Both the position numbers and the translations under genes were made by a program. Positions 42,704-49,705 of a stretch of DNA of 64,000 bases are shown piece after piece; position 1 is the stretch's first letter, and the number at the start of each line of letters is the position of its first letter. Location: NCBI RefSeq assembly GCF_900108335.1, contig NZ_FNVT01000028.1, positions 1 to 64,000 of the forward strand. The letters are read 5' to 3'. The notes beneath the pieces are model-generated. The model made no database searches, was not told the DNA's origin, and saw only the letters and a program-made list of their open reading frames with translations. This DNA is from Nonomuraea solani. Lineage in GTDB: Bacteria > Actinomycetota > Actinomycetes > Streptosporangiales > Streptosporangiaceae.

Positions 42704-43860
42704 TGGTGAGGCACGGTACGTTCGCCTACACCTGGGACATCGTGGGCGATCCCGCGGCGGCCGAACGCATCGCCGGGCTCGGCGTGAGCACGGTGACCCT
42801 GCAGGCCGCCTACCACTCGGTCCGGGCCACCACCCCGTGGCATCCCCGGCACCGTGTCGTGCAGGCGGACCACGCGGCGGCCTACTTCCGGCTCCGTCCC
42901 GAGCGCTGGCGTGGGCGGCTCCGGCCGTACCCGCCGGGCTGGGGGGTGCCCGACGAGGACAGGTTCGGCACGGCGCTGGCCGCGCTGACCGAGGCCGGGC
43001 TGCGCGCCGAAGCCTGGCTGGTGCTCACGCACTCGTCGGTGCTGGGCCGCGACGCGCCCGACCTGACGGTCAGGAACGCCTACGGCGAGTCCTACCCCTA
43101 CGCGCTCTGCCCCGCCCAGCCCGCCGTCCACGACTACGCGCTCACCGTCGTGCGCGAGGTGTGCGAGCAGTACGACGTGCCCGCGCTGATGCTGGAGGCG
43201 TGCGGCTGGCTCGGCATGGACCACGTCGGCCACCACGAGAAGACCTCCGGCGCGGGCCTGTCCGCCTGCGGCCGGGCGCTGATGTCCCTCTGCCTGTGCC
43301 CGGCCTGCCGCACCGCGCTGGCCGGGCGCGGCGTGGACACCGGCGAGCTGGCCCGCGACGTGCGCGCCGCCGTGGACGGCGAGCTCCAGCGGGACGTCCC
43401 GGCCGGGACGAGCCTGGACGAGGCACTCGGCCGCGAGCGCGCCCAGGCCGTGTACGACCACCGCGACCAGGTCATCTCCGGCCTGGTCCGCGCCGTGGCG
43501 GAGCTGGCCGGCGGCCGCGAGCTGCTGCTCATGGCCACCGACGACCCGCAGGTCACCGGCCCCGACGTGGGGATCGACCTGGCCGGCTTCGACGCGCCGG
43601 TGGACGCGTACGTGCTCAAGTGCTGGGGCTCGGAGGAGGCGGCGCTGGCCCAGGTGAAGGCCGCGGCGAGCCGTACCGAGATCCCCCTTGTCGCCAACCT
43701 CACCGTGCTGGAGGACGGGCACGCCCGGATTCCGGCTCTGGCCGCCGACCTCGTCGCCGAGGGCGCGCGGCAACTGCGTTACTACCACGCCGGGCTCGGC
43801 TCACCCGCCCGCCTGGCCAGTGTCCGGGCGGCGGCCCGCATGAAGGAGAGAGAATGCTGA
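42703..43860 (+). CDS. Unknown protein of the catabolic operon, glycosidase-like TIM barrel
   Basis: This protein of about 385 residues has no signal peptide. I do not recognise a named family. The pattern (FAYTWDIVGDP, alternating strands and helices, LMLEACGWLGMD, LLLMATDDPQ, DAYVLKCWG, LVANLTVLEDG) fits a TIM barrel like those of glycoside hydrolase-like proteins. A CLCPAC segment near 205 could bind metal. The ATG at 42703 overlaps the permease stop; GTG 42700 is an alternative. Its position between transporter and dehydrogenases implies a cytoplasmic step on the imported compound. Confidence 0.6.
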   Translation: MVRHGTFAYTWDIVGDPAAAERIAGLGVSTVTLQAAYHSVRATTPWHPRHRVVQADHAAAYFRLRPERWRGRLRPYPPGWGVPDEDRFGTALAALTEAGLRAEAWLVLTHSSVLGRDAPDLTVRNAYGESYPYALCPAQPAVHDYALTVVREVCEQYDVPALMLEACGWLGMDHVGHHEKTSGAGLSACGRALMSLCLCPACRTALAGRGVDTGELARDVRAAVDGELQRDVPAGTSLDEALGRERAQAVYDHRDQVISGLVRAVAELAGGRELLLMATDDPQVTGPDVGIDLAGFDAPVDAYVLKCWGSEEAALAQVKAAASRTEIPLVANLTVLEDGHARIPALAADLVAEGARQLRYYHAGLGSPARLASVRAAARMKEREC

Positions 43861-44840
43861 ACGGCCTGTACGTGATGGACCCCAACCGCTTCGACGACGT
43901 CTACGGCCCGGAGGCCAGGGCGGCGATCGAGCGGCACCTGACCATCACCTCGCCCCCGCTCACCGCCGACCGGCTCACCCCCGACGTCCTGGAGAACCTC
44001 GATGTGCTGGTGACCGGCTGGGGCGCGCCCAAGCTGGACGCCGAGCTGCTCGCCGCCGCACCCAAGCTCTCCCTCGTCCTGTACGGCGCGGGCTCCATCC
44101 GCCCGATGGTCACGCCGGAGTCGTGGGCCAGGGGCGTGCGCGTCACGTCGGCGGCCACCGCCAACGCCACCCCCGTCGCCGAGTTCGCGCTCTCCCAGAT
44201 CCTCTACGCGCTCAAGCACGGCTGGCGCTACGTGCTGACCGCGCGCGCCAACGCCGCCACGGCCCCGCGCGGGAACGAGATCGGCGTCTACGGCGCGGTG
44301 GTCGGGCTGCTCTCGCTCGGCGCGACCGGCCTGGCCACGGCGCGGCTGCTCGCCCACCACAATCTCGTCGTGCAGGCCCACGACCCGTACGCCGACCCGG
44401 AGAAGGCCGCTCAGGCGGGGGTGCGGCTCGTCGGCCTGGAAGAGCTGTTCGCCACCTCCGACGTGGTCAGCCTGCACGCGCCGCTCACCCCCGAGACACA
44501 CGGCATCGTCGGCGCCACGCTGCTGGAGTCGATGAAGCACGACGCCACCCTGATCAACACGGCGCGCGGCACCCTCGTCGACGAGGCCGCGCTCGTGGAC
44601 GTGCTGAGCCGGCGGACCGACCTGTTCGCCGTCCTCGACGTCACCGACCCGGAACCGCCGGTCGCGGGGTCGCCGCTGTTCACGATGCCCAACATCGTGG
44701 TCACCCCGCACGTCGCGGGCAGCCTGGGCCACGAGCGGCGGCGTCACGGCGAGGCGATGGCCGAGGAGCTCGCCCGTTACGTCGCCGGTGAGCCGCTGCT
44801 CTACGAGATCAGCGAGTCCGGCCTGGCGAGGAGGGCGTGA
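43854..44840 (+). CDS. D-isomer-specific 2-hydroxyacid dehydrogenase (first of two)
   Basis: This 328-residue NAD-dependent dehydrogenase has the family's catalytic set visible as Arg in NTARGTL, Glu in DPEPP and His in PHVAGS. The nucleotide-binding turn reads GLLSLGATG, a variant of GxGxxG. It would reduce a 2-ketoacid or oxidise a 2-hydroxyacid. It is translationally coupled to the next, paralogous but clearly different, dehydrogenase by a GTGA overlap. GGAGAGAG precedes ATG 43854. Confidence 0.88.
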   Translation: MLNGLYVMDPNRFDDVYGPEARAAIERHLTITSPPLTADRLTPDVLENLDVLVTGWGAPKLDAELLAAAPKLSLVLYGAGSIRPMVTPESWARGVRVTSAATANATPVAEFALSQILYALKHGWRYVLTARANAATAPRGNEIGVYGAVVGLLSLGATGLATARLLAHHNLVVQAHDPYADPEKAAQAGVRLVGLEELFATSDVVSLHAPLTPETHGIVGATLLESMKHDATLINTARGTLVDEAALVDVLSRRTDLFAVLDVTDPEPPVAGSPLFTMPNIVVTPHVAGSLGHERRRHGEAMAEELARYVAGEPLLYEISESGLARRA

Positions 44841-45808
44841 GCGGTAGCACCCTGGTGCTGCTGCCGCCGCACGAGCCGGAGGTCGCGGGCTGGCGGGAGC
44901 GGCTGGAGCAGGAGGTGCCCGGCCTCGTCGTGCTCCAGCCGGAGACCCGGGAGGAGGCGGCGCACGCGCTGGCGGAGGCCGACGCCGCCTACGGCACGCT
45001 GCCCGCGGACCTGCTGGAGCGCGCCGGGCGGCTGCGCTGGCTGCAGGCCCCGCAGGCCGGGCCGCCTCCGGGGTTCTACCATCCGGCGCTGGTCGAGCAC
45101 CCCGTCCAGGTCACCAACATGCGCGACACCTACACCGACCACGTGGCCGCGCACACGCTGGCGCTGGTGCTCGCGCTGGCCAGGGGCCTGCCCCGCTACG
45201 CCCGCGACCAGGCCGGCGCCCACTGGGCTCCCGACTGGGACCCCGGCGCCGTGCTCGCCCTGAACGAGGCCACCGCCCTGGTGGTGGGGGTGGGCGCGAT
45301 CGGAGCCGAGGTCGGCAGGCTGCTGGCCGCGTTCGGCACCACGGTCGTGGGCATCGACGCCCGGCGGGACGGCCCCGTGCCGGGCTTCGCCGAGGTGCTG
45401 CCGGCCGGCGCCCTCGACCGGCGGCTGCCCGGGGCGGACCTGATCATCCTGACGGTCCCGCACACCCCGGCCACCGAGGGCCTGCTGGACGCGCGCCGGT
45501 TCGCGCTGGCCAAGCCCGGCGCGTACGTCGTCAACGTCGGACGCGGGCCCATCCTCCGGCTCGACGACCTGACCGCCGCCCTGACCGCCGGACGGCTGGG
45601 CGGCGCGGCCCTGGACGTGTTCGAGACCGAGCCGCTGCCCGCCGGCCATCCGCTCTGGCGGCGGCCCGACGTGCTCATCACGCCGCACGTCGGCGGCGTG
45701 GGGCCGCACAACGAGGAGCGGCGCTTCGCCGTCCTGCTGGAGAACGCCCGGCGTTTCGTGGCCGGGCGGGAACTCATCAACCTGGTCGACAAATCCGAAT
45801 GGTACTGA
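44837..45808 (+). CDS. D-isomer-specific 2-hydroxyacid dehydrogenase (second of two)
   Basis: This 323-residue protein has a classical Rossmann turn (GVGAIGAEVGRLL), catalytic Arg in NVGRGPIL, Glu in FETEPLP and His in PHVGG. It has low similarity to the preceding enzyme, so the two probably act on different hydroxyacids or in opposite directions of an oxidation-reduction inversion. The GTG start overlaps the previous stop and its own stop overlaps the enolase-family gene start. Confidence 0.88.
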   Translation: MSGSTLVLLPPHEPEVAGWRERLEQEVPGLVVLQPETREEAAHALAEADAAYGTLPADLLERAGRLRWLQAPQAGPPPGFYHPALVEHPVQVTNMRDTYTDHVAAHTLALVLALARGLPRYARDQAGAHWAPDWDPGAVLALNEATALVVGVGAIGAEVGRLLAAFGTTVVGIDARRDGPVPGFAEVLPAGALDRRLPGADLIILTVPHTPATEGLLDARRFALAKPGAYVVNVGRGPILRLDDLTAALTAGRLGGAALDVFETEPLPAGHPLWRRPDVLITPHVGGVGPHNEERRFAVLLENARRFVAGRELINLVDKSEWY

Positions 45809-46935
45809 TGAACCGGATAGCACGTGTAGAGACCTTCACCGTGGCCCTGCCCTCGCTACGCGACTTCGCCGTCGCGGGCGGGTCCGTCGTCCAGGGGGGC
45901 CGCCCGGCCATCCGGGTGCTGGTCAAGGTCACCGCCGACGACGGCACCACCGGCTGGGGCGAAGCCACCCCGATTCCCTCCTGGACGTACGAGACCACCG
46001 AGTCCATCGTCTCCACCATCGACGGCTACCTGGCACCGGCGGCCGTCGGGCGCCCGCTGTGGGACCTGGACGGGCTCTGCCGCGCCTTCGACCGCACGAT
46101 CAGCAAGGGCTTCTCGATCGGCATGCCGCTGGCCCGCGCGGCGGTGGACGTGGCCTGCCACGACGCCTACGCCCGCAGCCTGGGCGTGTCACTCGGCGAG
46201 CTGTGGGGCCGGCGCAGGCGTGACACCATCGACCTGGCCTGGATCGTGGCCCCCGGCTCCGCGGCCGAGGCCACCGACTCGGTGGCCGAGGGCCGCGCGC
46301 ACGGCTACCGCCACGTCAAGGTCAAACTCGGCCTGCACACCGAGGACGAGGACGTGGCCATCGTGACCGCCGTGCGCGCCGCCGCGCCCGACGCCGTGCT
46401 CTGGGTGGACGCCAACCAGGGCTACACGGCCGCCGCCGCGCTCCGGGTGGCCGGGCGGCTGGCCGATCTGAACGTCGCCGTCTTCGAGCAGCCCCTGCCG
46501 TCCAACGACATCGCGGGACTGCGCCGTCTGCGGGACGCCAGCCCCATCCCGGTGGCCGTGGACGAGAGCCTGCGCCACCCGAGCGACCTGGCGACCTTCG
46601 TCCGGCTCGACGCCATCGACGTCGCGGTCGCCAAGGTGCAGCGGTGCGGCGGGCTGACCCTGGCGCTGCGCCAGTGCCAGCTCGCCGAGGACAGCGGTCT
46701 GGAGATCATGGGCTCGGGGCTCACCGAGTCCGACATCGGGCTGGCCGCCTCGCTCCACCTGTTCGCCGCGTTCGGTGTGGCGACGCCGGTCGACCTCAAC
46801 GGCCGGCAGTTCATCACCAGCCCCTACGCCACGGATCCGGTCATCACCGTCACCGACGGCGTCGCCCACGTGCCCGACGGGCCCGGTCTGGGGATCGGCG
46901 TGGACGAGGAGGCGGTCAGAGCGCTCACCGTCTAG
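45808..46935 (+). CDS. Enolase superfamily enzyme (mandelate racemase / muconate lactonizing group)
   Basis: This protein of about 375 residues has the catalytic order of the superfamily: KVK near 172-174, metal ligands Asp (WVDANQGY, about 201), Glu (FEQPLP, about 226) and Asp (VDESL, about 251), then a Lys (AKVQRCGG, about 275) as second base. The two opposed lysines are the muconate-cycloisomerase/dipeptide-epimerase arrangement, used for cycloisomerisation, epimerisation or dehydration of a carboxylate. With the two dehydrogenases it suggests a sugar-acid or hydroxyacid substrate. It is the last gene of the operon, with ATG 45808 in a TGATG overlap. Confidence 0.85.
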   Translation: MNRIARVETFTVALPSLRDFAVAGGSVVQGGRPAIRVLVKVTADDGTTGWGEATPIPSWTYETTESIVSTIDGYLAPAAVGRPLWDLDGLCRAFDRTISKGFSIGMPLARAAVDVACHDAYARSLGVSLGELWGRRRRDTIDLAWIVAPGSAAEATDSVAEGRAHGYRHVKVKLGLHTEDEDVAIVTAVRAAAPDAVLWVDANQGYTAAAALRVAGRLADLNVAVFEQPLPSNDIAGLRRLRDASPIPVAVDESLRHPSDLATFVRLDAIDVAVAKVQRCGGLTLALRQCQLAEDSGLEIMGSGLTESDIGLAASLHLFAAFGVATPVDLNGRQFITSPYATDPVITVTDGVAHVPDGPGLGIGVDEEAVRALTV

Positions 46936-46976
46936 AAATATTCCTTGACACGAATATTCGTTGCCGTGAATACTTC
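46935..46976 (+). promoter_or_regulatory. Promoter with three 16-bp-spaced GAATATTC-like boxes
   Basis: TTGACA (46945-46950), an 18-base spacer and AATACT (46969-46974) make the promoter. Three palindromic boxes (GAAATATTCC, CGAATATTCG, TGAATACTTC) start at 46935, 46951 and 46967, exactly 16 bases apart, and overlap both promoter elements. This is probably autoregulation by the ArsR-type protein encoded directly downstream. Confidence 0.65.
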
Positions 46977-46981
46977 TCGGC

Positions 46982-47809
46982 ATGGACGCACTCCTCGCCG
47001 CGCTGGCCGACCCGGCCCGCTGGCGGCTCGTGGGGCTGCTGGCCGAGCGGCCCCGGCCGGTCGGTGTGCTCGCCCGGCTCGCCGAGGCCCGCCAGCCTCA
47101 GACGACCAAGCATCTGCAGGCCCTTGAGCGGGCCGGCGTCGTCACCTCCCAGCGCTCCGGCCAGCGCCGCGTCTACGCGCTCCGGGCCGCACCGCTGCGG
47201 GAGCTGGCGGCCGCGCTCACCCGGCTGGCCGACACCGCAGACCAGGCCGGTGGCTCGCACGAGACCTTCGACCGCTACGGGCTCAGCCTCGAAGCGGAGC
47301 GGCCGGCCGCCAAGGAGCCGGGGTGGGCCGACGGCCGTTCGTTCAGGTTCCTCCGGTCGCTGGCGGCGCGGCCGGAGGAGGTCTGGCGTCACCTGACCGA
47401 GGCCGCCCTGCTCGCCCACTGGTGGACGCCCGACGACCTGCGCGTCTCCGAGCTCGTCTTCGAGGCGCGGCCGGGCGGGCGGATCGTCCACGAATACCGC
47501 GACGCCGAGGACACCGACGGCTCCGACCTGGTCGCCGGGCGCGCGCTCGGAGCCGTCGAGGACGTACGACCCGGTGAGCGGCTGACGTACCGGCTGTCCC
47601 CGCTGCTCGCCGACGGCGGCACCGCCTTCACCGCCCACCTGGAGCTGGACCTCCGGCCCACCGGCACCGGCACGGAACTCGACGTGCACTTCGGGATCAC
47701 CGGCAGCACGGTCGAGTCCGCCGACTTCATCGCGGGCATCGAGATCGGCTTCGGCCAGAGCCTCGACAAGCTCGCGGCCACCCTTTCCCCCACGAGGAGC
47801 ACGAAATGA
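46982..47809 (+). CDS. ArsR-type regulator fused to an SRPBCC (AHSA1) domain
   Basis: This is a 275-residue protein. Residues 1-85 are a winged helix of the ArsR type (ALADPARWRLVGLL, QTTKHLQALERAGVV, then RRVYAL), and residues 110-270 are a START-like AHSA1 domain (VWRHLTEAALLAHWWTPDD, FEARPGGRIVHEYRDAE). Such fusions are ligand-sensing repressors. The start ATG is only seven bases from the predicted -10 and lacks a ribosome site, so the mRNA is probably leaderless. The stop overlaps the next gene (ATGA). Confidence 0.85.
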   Translation: MDALLAALADPARWRLVGLLAERPRPVGVLARLAEARQPQTTKHLQALERAGVVTSQRSGQRRVYALRAAPLRELAAALTRLADTADQAGGSHETFDRYGLSLEAERPAAKEPGWADGRSFRFLRSLAARPEEVWRHLTEAALLAHWWTPDDLRVSELVFEARPGGRIVHEYRDAEDTDGSDLVAGRALGAVEDVRPGERLTYRLSPLLADGGTAFTAHLELDLRPTGTGTELDVHFGITGSTVESADFIAGIEIGFGQSLDKLAATLSPTRSTK

Positions 47810-48396
47810 CCAGCCGCAAAGTGACCGCGAACCTGAGCCTCACCCTCGACGGGCGTTACCACGGCCCCGGCGGGCCCGGCGACTTCGCGCCGTTCGTCCC
47901 CTATGTGACCACCGACGTCGCACGCGACCACATGAACCGCATCTGGGAGAACGCCACGACCGCACTGCTCGGCCGGATCAACGCCGAGGGGTTCCTGGGC
48001 TACTGGCCGTCGGTCGCCGAGGACGACAACGCCGACCCGCGTGATCGCGGATACGCCAAGTGGCTGGTCGACACGGAGAAGGTGGTCCTGTCGACCACCT
48101 TGACCGACTCCCCGTGGGGCCGTACCCGCGTGGTGAACGCCCCCGCCGCCGACGTCGTCGCCGACCTCAAGGCCACGGGCGCGGGCGACATCCTGGTCAA
48201 CAGCAGCGCCAGCATCATCAAGCCGCTGCTGGCGGCCGACCTGCTCGACCGGCTCTACCTCATGATCTTCCCCGAGATCGCCGGAGGTGGAGGGCGGCTG
48301 TTCGACGACGGCCTGCCGGCCACCAAGTGGACGCTCACCCACCAGGAGACCGGCGCTCTGGGAGAAATGGCCATGGTCTACGACCGGGCCCGCTGA
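47806..48396 (+). CDS. Dihydrofolate-reductase-like (RibD C-terminal) protein
   Basis: This 196-residue protein is of the DHFR/RibD-C reductase fold: KVTANLSLTLDGRYHG at the start, NATTALLGRINAEGF, DILVNSSASIIKPLL and LMIFPEIAGGGGRLF. These proteins bind NADPH; the true substrate is unknown for most members. It is translationally coupled to the ArsR-SRPBCC regulator, a very common actinomycete pairing, so it is presumably under its control. Confidence 0.85.
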   Translation: MTSRKVTANLSLTLDGRYHGPGGPGDFAPFVPYVTTDVARDHMNRIWENATTALLGRINAEGFLGYWPSVAEDDNADPRDRGYAKWLVDTEKVVLSTTLTDSPWGRTRVVNAPAADVVADLKATGAGDILVNSSASIIKPLLAADLLDRLYLMIFPEIAGGGGRLFDDGLPATKWTLTHQETGALGEMAMVYDRAR

Positions 48397-48411
48397 ACCG
48401 GGCCGGTCAGC
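48392..48411. terminator. Possible short terminator between convergent genes
   Basis: An inverted repeat (GCTGAaCCGG and CCGGTCAGC, one bulged base) overlaps the stop codon of the DHFR-like gene and lies just beyond the stop of the convergent XRE gene. Confidence 0.4.
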
Positions 48412-49684
48412 GCACCAGGTCCAGCAGCCGGGGCGACTCCTCGTCAAGGGCCATCGCCGTGGCGTGGGCGCGGATCAGGGCGTGGAACCGATACCGTCCC
48501 GCGATCGGCTCCTGCAGGAGGTGCACCTCCTGCAACCGGTCGAGGAGCACCGAGGCCCGATCCGCGGTGGTCGCCAGCAGCGCGGCGGCCGCGTCCGGAG
48601 CGAAGTCCGGCGCGGTGCGCAGGCCCAGCACCCGGTAGGCCCGCCGCTCGTCGGCGCCGAGCCTCCAGTACGACGTGTCCAGCGCGGCGGTGACGCTTCG
48701 CTCCCCGGCACGCAGTTCGCTCAGCAGCCGCCGGTGCTCGTCCAGCCGCTCCAGCAGATGGCTCACACTCCACGCCGGATGGGCTGTCAACCGGGCCGCG
48801 GCCAGGCGGATCGCCAGCGGCAACAGGCCGCACCGCCGTACCACGCCGGCCAGCACCTCCCATGGCACCCCCGCGACCCGCCCCTTCCCGGCGGCGCCGA
48901 TGAACAGCCCGATCGCGTCCGCGAGCGGCAGCACGTCCACCGACACCGTGCGGACGCCGTCCAGGCCGGCCAGCCGCCGCCGGCTGGTGACGAGCGTCGG
49001 ACAGCCGCCCGCGCCGGGCAGCAGCGGCCGTACCTGCTCCTCGTCGGCGGCGTCGTCCAGGACGATCACCATGCGGCGGCCGGCCAGCACGCTGCGGTAG
49101 AGCGCCGCCCGGTCATCGAGATGCCGCGGAATCGACTCGCCCGGCACACCCAGGACCTCCAGCAGCCGGGCGAGCGTGTCGGACGAGTCGGCCGCCGCCC
49201 TGCCCTGGGTGTGACCGTGCAGGTCGACGTACAGGTCCCCGTCGGGAAAGCGCGAAACCAGCCGATGAGCGGCATGGACGGCCAGCGCGGTCTTTCCCGC
49301 CCCCGCCATGCCGTCGATGACGGTGATCGTCCCCGCGATCTCTCCCAGAACGGCGAGTTCCCGCGTCCGGCCGACGAACGCCGCCACATCGGCGGGCAAC
49401 TGCCGCGGCGTCGTGCGTACCGGGCTCGAGATCTCAGGCACGGTGATCGCGGCGCTCAGCAGCATCGACAGCTCCGCGCCACCCAGGCCCAGCGCCGTGG
49501 CCACCGACCGCATCGACGTGCCGCGGGGGCGCCCCAGCCGACCGGCCTCCCACCGGCGGACGGTCCTGACGTTCAGGCCCGCCCGCGCCGCGAGCTGGTC
49601 CTGGGTCAGCAGCGCCCGTTCACGCCACGACCGCAGCAGCTCGCCCAGATCCGGCTTGCCGTTCTCGACGACCCGGTCGGTCAT
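48407..49684 (-). CDS. XRE helix-turn-helix / NB-ARC ATPase regulator
   Basis: This 425-residue protein has an N-terminal XRE HTH (about 14-60; LLTQDQLAARAGLNVRTVRRWEAG) and an NB-ARC type STAND ATPase with Walker A GMAGAGKTA (about 123) and Walker B VIVLDDAAD. It ends shortly after the winged-helix region (RYRFHALIRAHA). Most relatives continue with a TPR array, absent here. STAND proteins switch between ADP and ATP states on signal binding. It is on its own strand between two unrelated units, and the target genes are unknown. Confidence 0.85.
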   Translation of the reverse strand: MTDRVVENGKPDLGELLRSWRERALLTQDQLAARAGLNVRTVRRWEAGRLGRPRGTSMRSVATALGLGGAELSMLLSAAITVPEISSPVRTTPRQLPADVAAFVGRTRELAVLGEIAGTITVIDGMAGAGKTALAVHAAHRLVSRFPDGDLYVDLHGHTQGRAAADSSDTLARLLEVLGVPGESIPRHLDDRAALYRSVLAGRRMVIVLDDAADEEQVRPLLPGAGGCPTLVTSRRRLAGLDGVRTVSVDVLPLADAIGLFIGAAGKGRVAGVPWEVLAGVVRRCGLLPLAIRLAAARLTAHPAWSVSHLLERLDEHRRLLSELRAGERSVTAALDTSYWRLGADERRAYRVLGLRTAPDFAPDAAAALLATTADRASVLLDRLQEVHLLQEPIAGRYRFHALIRAHATAMALDEESPRLLDLVR

Positions 49685-49705
49685 GATCGCACCTCCTTCG
49701 GGGGC

